Position numbers and translations under genes: made by a program. Below are positions 28,044 to 35,633 of a DNA stretch of 35,633 nucleotides, piece after piece. The notes beneath the pieces were generated by a model that saw only the letters and a list, made by a program, of their open reading frames with translations, ran no database searches and was not told where the DNA came from. The first letter of the stretch is position 1. The number at the start of each line of letters is the position of its first letter. Origin of the DNA: an uncultured beta proteobacterium (GTDB taxonomy: Bacteria > Pseudomonadota > Gammaproteobacteria > Burkholderiales > Burkholderiaceae_C); NCBI GenBank assembly GCA_903875275.1, contig CAIQVX010000134.1, positions 1 through 35,633 of the forward strand, written 5' to 3'.

Positions 28044-29801
28044 TTATTTGAATGAAAGTTGGGTCGAGGTCGAAGCCGCCGCCGAAGGGGTGTCCGGCGC
28101 GGGCCGAGGCTGACGGGCGGTGTTCTTCAGCGCCGCAAGAACCTGATCGCGTGGACCTTCCGCCTGCACCTGTCCGTTCTGGAGAATCAGCACGCGGTCA
28201 GCCACTTCCAGGATGCCGGGTCGGTGGGTGATCAGAATGATGGTGGTGCCCTTGGCCTTCATGGTCCGCACGGCCTGGACCAGTGCCGTCTCGCCGGCTT
28301 CGTCAAGGTTGGAGTTGGGCTCGTCCAGCACAACCAGAGAAGGGTTGCCATACATGGTGCGAGCCAGGCCGATGCGCTGGCGCATGCCACCCGAAAGCAG
28401 TCCGCCGGCCTCGCCAATGGGGGTGTCGTAGCCCTTGGGGAAACGCAGGATCATGGTGTGCAGACCGGTACAACGAGCGGCTTCGATCACCTGCTCTGAA
28501 TCGATCTTGCCGAAGCGGGCGATGTTCTCCGCGAGCGTGCCGTCAAAGAGTTCGATGTCTTGTGGCAGGTAGCCCACGTGTGGCCCGAGCGCGACCCGGT
28601 TCCACTGGGTGATGGCCGTACCGTCGAGCAGCACATCGCCGGTGACGTCGGGCCAGACGTTCATCAGGACGCGAGCCAGCGTTGACTTTCCTGAACCGGA
28701 GGGACCCAGAACGACCAGTGTTGTGCCTGCAGCAACCGACAGGGTGACATTCTTGAGTATGGGTTCGCTGCGCCCTGGCGCCGAGGCCACCACGTCACGC
28801 AATTCGTAGCTGCCTTTTGGAATGCCAAAGGAATTTGCCGCATCGCGCGTGGGGTGACTGAGCAGGAGTTTTTCCAGTCTTGTAAACGCTTTTGCAGCAC
28901 TGATGAAGCCGCGCCAGCCGCTCACCAGTTGGTCGATGGGCGACAACGCACGTGTCATCAGGACGTTGGCGGCAATCATGGCGCCTGGAGAGAGTTCGCC
29001 GTTGATGACCAGCAAGGCGCCTGCGCCCAGCGCCAGGGACGATTGGCTGTAGCGAACGAACTTGCTCCAGGCGACGACCCGTTGTGTCAAGGCCTGAGCC
29101 AGGGTGCCCTGTTCCATGGCCGTGGTATGGCGTGCTTCCCAGAGCTTCTTCAGGTTGCCCAGCATGCCCATGGATTCGATGACTTCGGCGTTGCGCAGCT
29201 TGCTTTGCAGGAAGATGCCGGCTTCGGCATTGGCTGTGGCTGCAGCCTCTGACGGTGCCAGTGTGTTGCGGTGTCCATACCAGCCCAAAGCGACCTGAAT
29301 CACGGAAAAGAAGATTCCCAGGAATCCGAGCCACGGGTGCAGCATGAAGAGCACGGCCATGTAAATGGGTGCCCACGGCGCATCAAAGAAGGCGAAGATT
29401 CCGTTGCCGGTCAGGAATTGGCGGACCTGGAGCAGGTCGGTAAAGGAGCGCGCCGGGGAAGTACCCGACTGGTTCAGGTGCGACTCGAAACTCGCGTTGA
29501 AGACTTGTGTTCCCAGACGCTGGTCCAGTCGGACGCCCGCGTGCACCAGAACCCGTGAGCGCATGCGCTCGGCAAAAGCCATGACCACAAACAGGCACAG
29601 TGTCACCAGTGACACCGCGAGCAGGGTCAGCTCGCTTTGGCTGGCCATGACTCGGTCATAGATCTGCAACATGTACAGCGTGGGGGTGAGCATCAGCACG
29701 TTGGCCACCATGCTGAAAAATCCAACCATAAGGAATTCGCGCCTGAACATCCACAAAGTGGCGGTGAGCTCGCTGCGTTGAAAAAATGCGGGGGTCGTCA
29801 T
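28044..29801 (-). CDS. Type I secretion ABC permease/ATPase (PrtD-like), copy B
   Basis: MLQIYDRVMASQS; Walker A VLGPSGSGKSTLARVLM; LLSGGMRQRIGLARTMYGNPSLVVLDEPNSNLDEAG; ITHRPGIL. Confidence 0.95.
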   Translation of the reverse strand: MTTPAFFQRSELTATLWMFRREFLMVGFFSMVANVLMLTPTLYMLQIYDRVMASQSELTLLAVSLVTLCLFVVMAFAERMRSRVLVHAGVRLDQRLGTQVFNASFESHLNQSGTSPARSFTDLLQVRQFLTGNGIFAFFDAPWAPIYMAVLFMLHPWLGFLGIFFSVIQVALGWYGHRNTLAPSEAAATANAEAGIFLQSKLRNAEVIESMGMLGNLKKLWEARHTTAMEQGTLAQALTQRVVAWSKFVRYSQSSLALGAGALLVINGELSPGAMIAANVLMTRALSPIDQLVSGWRGFISAAKAFTRLEKLLLSHPTRDAANSFGIPKGSYELRDVVASAPGRSEPILKNVTLSVAAGTTLVVLGPSGSGKSTLARVLMNVWPDVTGDVLLDGTAITQWNRVALGPHVGYLPQDIELFDGTLAENIARFGKIDSEQVIEAARCTGLHTMILRFPKGYDTPIGEAGGLLSGGMRQRIGLARTMYGNPSLVVLDEPNSNLDEAGETALVQAVRTMKAKGTTIILITHRPGILEVADRVLILQNGQVQAEGPRDQVLAALKNTARQPRPAPDTPSAAASTSTQLSFK

Positions 29802-29824
29802 TTGAATGTCTTCTTTGAGTGTTC

Positions 29825-31561
29825 TTATGCCGCGGGGCGTGACGTGGTCGATGTGGTGGCGACGGCCGCGCCCTGGCTGGCCTTGGCCAGAGCGGCCAGT
29901 ACTTCGTCCTTGGGGCCAAATGCGCGGCTTTGTCCGTCATGCAGAATCAGAATCTTGTCGGCGACAGCCAGCACACTGTTGCGGTGCGTCATGATGATCA
30001 GTGTGGTGCCGCGTGATTTGAGCTGGGTGATGGCGCTGGCCAGGGCTGCATCACCCGATTCATCCAGACTGGAGTTGGGCTCGTCCAGCACCACAAAGAC
30101 CGGGTTGGCGTAAATGGCCCGGGCCAGACCAACGCGCTGGCGCTGTCCGCCAGAGAGAGTCGCACCCTCAACACCGACCTGGCTGTCGTAACCCTTGGGC
30201 AGGGCCATGATGGAGTCATGCAGTCCCACGGCTCGGGCAGCCGCCTCAACCTTGACAGGATCAACGTCGCCAAAACGCGCGATGTTTTCTGCGAGTGTGC
30301 CGTCGAAAAGTTCAACGCCTTGTGGCAGGTAGCCAATGTGTGGACCCAGTTCGGTTTTGTCCCAGGTGAAAATATCGACGCCGTCAAGACGTACCTTGCC
30401 GTTGAAGGCGGGCCACAGGCCTACCAGCAGACGTGCCAGCGTGGTTTTGCCGGAAGCTGAGGGCCCGATCACAGCCAGCACCTCGCCGGGTTGCAGTGCA
30501 AACGCAACGCCTTTGAGGATGGGGGCAGAGGTCCCCGGAGCACCGGCCACCACGTTTTCGACCGTCAGATTACCCTGCGGTGCCGGCAAGGCCATGCTGG
30601 GCGCGCGCGCCGGCAGTGCAATCAGGATCTGGTCGAGGCGCTTCCAGGCTTCACGCGCATTGACGATGGCCTGCCACTGCGAGACGATCTGGACCATGGG
30701 CGCAAGCACCCGACCGCCCAGCATGGAGGCGATCACCATCAGAATGGTCTTGCCATGCAGGCCTTCGTTAAGCATCAGCCACGCCCCCATGCCCAGTAGC
30801 ATGGAACTGGTGATGTTCTGCATGAATTTGGTGGCTGCCTGAAAAGTGCCGCCCGCATCCGATGCCTTGGCCTGCTGGTTCAGAAACTCGTTTTGCTTCT
30901 CCATCCAGCGACGATGAATGTCAGGCAGCATGCCCATGGACTCGATCACCTGCGCGTTGCGCAGGGAACTGTCCGCATACTGCTGTGCCGCTATGGAACT
31001 TCGGTTGGCCACGACCAGGGCTGGCTGTGTGCTGAGCTGATTGAGCCAGGCAATGTAGGTCTGGATCACGGCCGCAGCCAGAGCGCCCCAGCCCAGAATC
31101 GGGTTCATCCAGAAAATCAGTGCCAGGAATACCAGTGCAGCGGGTGCCTCCATGCAGGCAAACAGCACCGGAATGTTGAGAAACTCGCGGACCGTGCGGA
31201 AGTCATTCATGGGTTGTGATGAACCGCCCGCAATGCGCTTGAGACTGGCCTCAAACATGATGTTGAAGACGCGCCCGCTCAGGTGCTGATCCAGCGCGAG
31301 CGATGCTTCGTGCATGAGCTGCCCGCGTGCCCAGTCGAGAACCTCCATCAGGATGTAGACGCCGACGATCATGACGGTGAGCATGGCCAGCGTCATGTGA
31401 TTGCGACTCGTGACGACCCGGCCATAGACTTCCATCATGTAGCCAGAAGACGCCAGTATCAGCAGGCTGGCGAAAAGACTGAGAAAGGCGGCCCGTTTGA
31501 TGAAGGGGCGAAGCTCGTCAATGGCCTGGCGCAGTTCTGATCGACTATTTTGGGGATTCAT
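29825..31561 (-). CDS. Type I secretion ABC permease/ATPase (PrtD-like), copy A
   Basis: YMMEVYGRVVTSRN; Walker A VIGPSASGKTTLARLLVGLWP; TLSGGQRQRVGLARAIYANPVFVVLDEPNSSLDESG; MTHRNSVL. Confidence 0.95.
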   Translation of the reverse strand: MNPQNSRSELRQAIDELRPFIKRAAFLSLFASLLILASSGYMMEVYGRVVTSRNHMTLAMLTVMIVGVYILMEVLDWARGQLMHEASLALDQHLSGRVFNIMFEASLKRIAGGSSQPMNDFRTVREFLNIPVLFACMEAPAALVFLALIFWMNPILGWGALAAAVIQTYIAWLNQLSTQPALVVANRSSIAAQQYADSSLRNAQVIESMGMLPDIHRRWMEKQNEFLNQQAKASDAGGTFQAATKFMQNITSSMLLGMGAWLMLNEGLHGKTILMVIASMLGGRVLAPMVQIVSQWQAIVNAREAWKRLDQILIALPARAPSMALPAPQGNLTVENVVAGAPGTSAPILKGVAFALQPGEVLAVIGPSASGKTTLARLLVGLWPAFNGKVRLDGVDIFTWDKTELGPHIGYLPQGVELFDGTLAENIARFGDVDPVKVEAAARAVGLHDSIMALPKGYDSQVGVEGATLSGGQRQRVGLARAIYANPVFVVLDEPNSSLDESGDAALASAITQLKSRGTTLIIMTHRNSVLAVADKILILHDGQSRAFGPKDEVLAALAKASQGAAVATTSTTSRPAA

Positions 31562-32163
31562 GCGGCCTCCTCGACCATGACATATTCAGGAACTTGAGCA
31601 CCGTCGGTTACGGTTTGCTCGGGCATTTCTTCGTCCTGCTTCTCACTGAAAAGAAAGGCCAGCTGGAACAGACCGTCGGGACGGCGTGACAGGACGACCT
31701 CAAGCAACTTCTTCTGATTGAAACTGGCCTCGTCCTCGGGGGTCAATGCCAGGGCAAACCGGATCCGGCCGTCCAGCGTGTACATGGAGAGCTGCCCCGC
31801 CTTGACTGAAAGCGTGTGGCGGTCGAAGTAGACCGGACAGGTATCGGAAAACCGCAACAAGGGCAGTGGCTTGTCCCCCAGACGGGAAAGATTGAATTCG
31901 CTCTGTGGGTTCTGGAACAGCAAACGGCTGGTCCGGGACACCGAGTAAATGGCATTGCACACCATTTGCGAGCCCAGTTCCGGAAAACGCTGGCGCAGGC
32001 TGTGGTAAGTCAGATGGTGGAGCGCGACGCGGTTCCAGATTCTGGTTTGTTGCACCGTGGGAGCGAGTGCATTGCACACCTTGGCAAACGCTGCCTGAAG
32101 CGCTTGCAGACGCGCTTGCTGCTCGGGCGAGGCGTTCAAAGGAATGCATAGCGCGGATTTCAT
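31558..32163 (-). CDS. TnpB (IS200/IS605 OrfB)-like N-terminal region protein lacking RuvC and zinc-finger regions (ORF extends to ATG at 32181)
   Basis: MKSALCIPLNASPEQQARLQALQAAFAKVCNALAPTVQQTRIWNRVALHHLTYHSLRQRFPELGSQMVCNAIYSVSRTSRL resembles the TnpB N-terminal pattern (TPEQ..L, CN, LHHLTYH.LR.RF, QM...AI..V, later TLDGRIRF); ends where RuvC-I would begin; ATGA overlap with T1SS ABC gene. Confidence 0.7.
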   Translation of the reverse strand: MKSALCIPLNASPEQQARLQALQAAFAKVCNALAPTVQQTRIWNRVALHHLTYHSLRQRFPELGSQMVCNAIYSVSRTSRLLFQNPQSEFNLSRLGDKPLPLLRFSDTCPVYFDRHTLSVKAGQLSMYTLDGRIRFALALTPEDEASFNQKKLLEVVLSRRPDGLFQLAFLFSEKQDEEMPEQTVTDGAQVPEYVMVEEAA

Positions 32164-32190
32164 ATAGGAACTATAACACATTCCTATATG
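32161..32190. repeat. Perfect inverted repeat, 10-bp arms, 10-bp spacer
   Basis: CATATAGGAA-ctataacaca-TTCCTATATG, overlapping the start of the TnpB-like gene. Confidence 0.92.
32170..32178 (-). promoter_or_regulatory. Candidate extended -10 promoter (TGT-TATAGT on - strand) inside the inverted repeat
   Basis: Minus strand reads TGTGTTATAGTTCCTATATG; TGnTATAGT matches extended -10; no good -35. Confidence 0.45.
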
Positions 32191-32257
32191 AAGTTTTTGA
32201 AATCTTTGTTGCTTTGATAAATCGATAAAGCCGTGCGCAAATGGGATGGAGTCACTA

Positions 32258-32277
32258 TACTGTTGTTTTATACAGTT
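32258..32277 (+). promoter_or_regulatory. LexA (SOS) box upstream of imuA
   Basis: TACTGTTGTTTTATACAGTT contains CTGT-N8-ACAG, about 27 bp upstream of the imuA ATG. Confidence 0.85.
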
Positions 32278-32303
32278 ACCATCACAGATTGACGTGTTTT
32301 TCC

Positions 32304-33017
32304 ATGGCTTCTATTCTCCGGTCTGTACCCTTGCCCGAGTTTGGCGTTGCCGTCTGGCGCGCCACGGAACTGGGCCAGGCTGGCTCTTCCACACTGGCAA
32401 CCGGGCATGCTGTGCTGGACGCCGAGTTGCCAGGTTCAGGCTGGCCGGTGGGCGCCATCAGCGAAATTCTGCAAAGGCATGGCGAGCACGCTGAGTGGCG
32501 CTTGTTGTTGCCGGCTTTGCGCCGTGCCAGCACCGGCTCGGTGGTGCTGGTGGGCGCGCCCCATGTGCCGTTTGCGCCGGCGCTCCTGGCGCAGGGGCTG
32601 GACGCGCGGCGCCTGTTGTGGGTGGCAGTTTCCACTCCGGCTGAAGGCCTGTGGGCGGCGGAACAGGCGCTGCGCTGCGCTGGTGTAACGGCGGTACTGT
32701 TATGGTTGGCTCAGGCGCGTGCGGAGCATTTGCGGCGACTGCAGATGGCGGCCCAAGTGCACAGCAAACTTTTCTTCCTGCTGCGTCCGGCGCAGGCGCA
32801 AGGCGAATCTTCACCGGCTGTATTGCGCCTGTTGGCAGTACATCAAGCGGGTAGCGACGCGCTGTTGCTGCACATCATCAAGCGTCGTGGTCCGCCGCTG
32901 GAGCAGCCTTTGTCGTTGCCGGCGCGGCCGGCGCGACTGGCTGCCCTGCTGGCACAAACCGGCGCAACCTGGCAAGGGGTGGGGGATGCTCTGGGTCGCC
33001 TTGCAGGCACTGCCTGA
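32304..33017 (+). CDS. imuA: Translesion DNA synthesis-associated protein ImuA
   Basis: RATELGQAGSSTLATGHAVLDAELPGSGWPVGAISEILQ; genomic context imuA-imuB-dnaE2 behind a LexA box. Confidence 0.9.
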   Translation: MASILRSVPLPEFGVAVWRATELGQAGSSTLATGHAVLDAELPGSGWPVGAISEILQRHGEHAEWRLLLPALRRASTGSVVLVGAPHVPFAPALLAQGLDARRLLWVAVSTPAEGLWAAEQALRCAGVTAVLLWLAQARAEHLRRLQMAAQVHSKLFFLLRPAQAQGESSPAVLRLLAVHQAGSDALLLHIIKRRGPPLEQPLSLPARPARLAALLAQTGATWQGVGDALGRLAGTA

Positions 33018-34293
33018 CAGTTCCCCACCTGAACTGGTGGATGGCTGTACGGCGCTGGGCTGGTGGGCCTTGCAGTTCACGCCCAAGGTGGCGCGAGTCG
33101 ACGATGTGCTGTTGCTGGAACTCTCGGGCAGTGAGCGTTTGTGGGGGGGGCGAGCGGCCCTGCTGCGCCATATTCACACGGCAGACAAGCCTGTGACTGG
33201 CGTCCGCTTTGCGCGTGCCAGCACCTCACTGATCGCTCTGGCGCAGTTGAGATTGCTGGAATCGGAACATCTGTTGAGCAGAGTGCGAAGCAGGCCTGCT
33301 CCTGACGATTTGCCGCTGGCAACCCTGGCGGCGGCGCAGCCGCATCTGGGCACACTGGAGAGGCTGGGCTGCACGCGCTGGGGGCAACTGCGAACTCTGC
33401 CGCGGGGAGGCGTGGCACGCCGCTTCGGTGCAGACCTGCTCAATGCGCTTGATCGTGCTTACGGACAGGCACCAGACAGCTACCCCTGGTTGCTGCTGCC
33501 GCAGCGGTTTGAAGCCACACTGGAATTGGGGGCGCGGGTAGAGGCCGCGCCGTCGCTGCTGTTTGGTGCGCGCCGCCTGTTCAATCAGTTGCAACTCTGG
33601 CTGCAGGCGCGCCAGGCGGGCGTGCTGGCGTTGGTGCTGGGTTGGACCATGGATGCCCGGCGCAACACGGCCAGCCAGGGGGAGATGGTGCTGCGCACAG
33701 CCGAGCCGACCATTGACATGGGGCATCTGCAGCGTCTGCTGGCTGAGCAACTTTCAAAAATCACCCTGGCGGCGCCAGTGCTGTACCTGCACTTGCGTTC
33801 CCTGGAAACCGAAAAACTGCGGGGTGAAACCGCCAGCTTGCTGCCGCAGGAGAAGGTCGATGGCGACAGTCTGCTCCAGATGAAGGAGCGTCTGTGTGCG
33901 CGTCTGGGTGTTGACCAGGTGCTGCAGGTGCAGCAGCGCGCCGAGCACAGGCCTGAGCGCATGCAACGCTGGCAAACACTGACAGAGGGCATGCGCCAGG
34001 GGGGCGCTGGAAGCGATCAGGGCGCATTGTTCCCGACCTGGCTGCTGGCCAGGCCACTGCGCCTGCGTGTGGTTGAGCAGGGCCCGCAATACTGTGGCCC
34101 CTTGAATCTGCTGGCGGGTCCCCAGCGTTTCGAGGCCGCCTGGTGGGATGGTGCGGACTGCGCCTTGCGTGACTATTTTCTGGCGCGCAGCGAGCAGTTC
34201 GGCTTGCTCTGGATTTACCGTGAACGTCTGAGTCCCGAATTGGACGGTGGCGGTTCCGAATCAAACTGGTATCTGCATGGTCTCTTTGCCTGA
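32986..34293 (+). CDS. imuB: Y-family DNA polymerase-like protein ImuB
   Basis: MLWVALQALPDSS start inside ORF 32719-34293, overlapping imuA by 32 nt; VTGVRFARASTSLIALAQ, LGTLERLGCTRWGQLRTLPRGGVARRFGADLLNALDRAYGQAPD, RPLRLRVVEQGPQYCGPLNLLAGPQRFEAAWWDG..RDYFLARSEQFGLLWIYRE. Confidence 0.92.
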   Translation: MLWVALQALPDSSPPELVDGCTALGWWALQFTPKVARVDDVLLLELSGSERLWGGRAALLRHIHTADKPVTGVRFARASTSLIALAQLRLLESEHLLSRVRSRPAPDDLPLATLAAAQPHLGTLERLGCTRWGQLRTLPRGGVARRFGADLLNALDRAYGQAPDSYPWLLLPQRFEATLELGARVEAAPSLLFGARRLFNQLQLWLQARQAGVLALVLGWTMDARRNTASQGEMVLRTAEPTIDMGHLQRLLAEQLSKITLAAPVLYLHLRSLETEKLRGETASLLPQEKVDGDSLLQMKERLCARLGVDQVLQVQQRAEHRPERMQRWQTLTEGMRQGGAGSDQGALFPTWLLARPLRLRVVEQGPQYCGPLNLLAGPQRFEAAWWDGADCALRDYFLARSEQFGLLWIYRERLSPELDGGGSESNWYLHGLFA

Positions 34294-35633
34294 GAAGACA
34301 GAGACTGAAATTGCCTTGCCGGACTATGCCGAACTGCATTGTCTGTCGAGTTTCAGCTTTCAGCGTGGCGCGTCGCAACCCGAAGAACTGGTGGCGCGCG
34401 CTGCGGCGCTGGGTTACGCGGCGCTGGCGATCACCGATGAGTGCTCCGTGGCAGGACTTGTGCGTGCCCATACCGAGGCCAAAGCGCAGGGTTTGAAGTT
34501 GCTGCCCGGCGCTGCATTCGTGCTACCTGGCTTTACTGCCATCGTCCTGCCGCAGCATTTGCAGGGCTGGGGCAATATGAGTGAATTCATCACACTGGCA
34601 CGCCGGTCCGCACCCAAAGGCCAGTACTGTATGGCTTGGCCGGACCCACACTGGGCCATGCTGGCAGGGTGTGAAGTCTTGCTGGCATTTTCACCCGGAC
34701 TTTCGTTTGAGGCAGCCTGTGCCACCACCCTCCAGGCCAAGCGCCTTTTTGCGTCGAATCTGAGGCTGTGCGTGGAGTTGTTGCTGGGGCTCGATGATGC
34801 GCTGTGGCTGCACCGACTGCAGCAACTCTCACGCATCACCGGTGTGCCGCTGGTGGCCAGTGGCAATGTGCACATGCACTTGCGCTCGCGCAAGCCCTTG
34901 CAGGACGTGATGACGGCCATCCGTCTGGGGCGGCCAGTGACGGAGTGCGGCTTTGAATTGCAGGCCAATGCCGAAACCCATTTGCGCTCGCGCCAGCGTC
35001 TCTCGGCAATTTACCCACCTGATTTGCTCGCCAGTACGCTGCTGATTGCACAGCGCTGCAACTTCAGCCTGGACGAACTGCGTTACCAGTATCCGATGGA
35101 GACCGTGTTGCCCGGTCAGACGCCGGCACAGACCTTGCGCCAGTTCACTCAGGACGGTGCGCTCCGGCGCTATCCCAAAGGTGTGCCCGAAAGTGTGCGC
35201 CAGCAGATTGAACATGAGCTGGCATTGATTGCCGAGCTCAAGTACGAGATGTATTTTCTGACGGTGCACGACATTGTGGCCTTTGCCCGCAGCCGTGGCA
35301 TCCTGTGCCAGGGGCGCGGCTCGGCTGCCAACTCGGTGGTCTGCTATTGCCTGGGTGTGACCGAGGTCGATCCTATGCGCATGAACATGCTGTTTGAGCG
35401 CTTCATCAGTCGCGAACGGGGTGAGCCACCCGACATTGATGTGGACTTTGAACATGAGAGGCGTGAGGAAGTAATCCAATACATCTACACCAAGTACGGA
35501 AGGGAGCGTGCCGCTTTGACGGCAGTGGTGGTCAGCTACCGTCCGCGCAGTGCGCTGCGCGACGTTGGCCGTGCGCTGGGTATCGACGAGGCACTGATCA
35601 CGGCGCTGGCCAAGGAGCATCCGGGCATGTACA
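34277..35633 (+). CDS. dnaE2: Error-prone DNA polymerase DnaE2, N-terminal part (runs off window)
   Basis: Open frame from ATG 34277 to window end; PHP domain YAELHCLSSFSFQRGASQPEELVARAAALGYAALAITDECSVAGLVRAH; QGRGSAANSVVCYCLGVTEVDP..FERFISRERGEPPDIDVDFEHERREEVIQYIY. Confidence 0.94.
   Translation, partial: MVSLPEKTETEIALPDYAELHCLSSFSFQRGASQPEELVARAAALGYAALAITDECSVAGLVRAHTEAKAQGLKLLPGAAFVLPGFTAIVLPQHLQGWGNMSEFITLARRSAPKGQYCMAWPDPHWAMLAGCEVLLAFSPGLSFEAACATTLQAKRLFASNLRLCVELLLGLDDALWLHRLQQLSRITGVPLVASGNVHMHLRSRKPLQDVMTAIRLGRPVTECGFELQANAETHLRSRQRLSAIYPPDLLASTLLIAQRCNFSLDELRYQYPMETVLPGQTPAQTLRQFTQDGALRRYPKGVPESVRQQIEHELALIAELKYEMYFLTVHDIVAFARSRGILCQGRGSAANSVVCYCLGVTEVDPMRMNMLFERFISRERGEPPDIDVDFEHERREEVIQYIYTKYGRERAALTAVVVSYRPRSALRDVGRALGIDEALITALAKEHPGMY

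Noticed and set aside
32719-32985. 5' extension of the imuB ORF
   Set aside because: Lies within imuA coding sequence in another frame; composition (Cys/Arg/Trp-rich) is non-coding; MLWVALQ at 32986 fits the expected ImuB N-terminus.
1-35633. CRISPR arrays, tRNA/rRNA genes, complete insertion sequences
   Set aside because: No regularly spaced direct repeats, no tRNA/rRNA-like segments and no intact transposase were noticed on reading; not excluded computationally.

Overview
High-GC proteobacterial window, probably Burkholderiales (inferred from Bug-type binding protein and imuA-imuB-dnaE2 context, not tested). It reads as four blocks. (1) 1-409: C-terminus of an RTX/type-I-secreted protein with a strong terminator. 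(2) About 0.5-21.5 kb, all + strand and largely translationally coupled: three GT4-like glycosyltransferases, an Stf0-like sulfotransferase, an adenylation-carrier-sulfotransferase fusion, a third divergent sulfotransferase, an NRPS-like protein (TubC-type docking - C - degenerate A_sub - PCP - TE with Cys in the nucleophile position - C-terminal beta domain), an amidohydrolase, a PPTase, UDP-glucuronate epimerase, UDP-glucose dehydrogenase, cysD, cysN/C, a TauE/SafE-type permease and cysQ. This looks like a self-contained pathway for a sulfated, uronic-acid-containing glycoconjugate with an unusual carrier-protein assembly line. (3) About 21.5-32.2 kb, - strand: tandem AMP-ligase paralogs (one intact, one lacking a recognisable P-loop and the C-terminal subdomain) around a Bug-type binding protein, then a T1SS operon (TolC, HlyD, two PrtD-like ABC proteins). 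The first gene of that operon encodes a TnpB-like N-terminal half with no RuvC domain, with a perfect 10-bp inverted repeat at its start. (4) 32.2 kb to end: LexA-box-preceded imuA-imuB-dnaE2 cassette, truncated by the window edge. All family calls are from reading motifs by eye; no database search was run.
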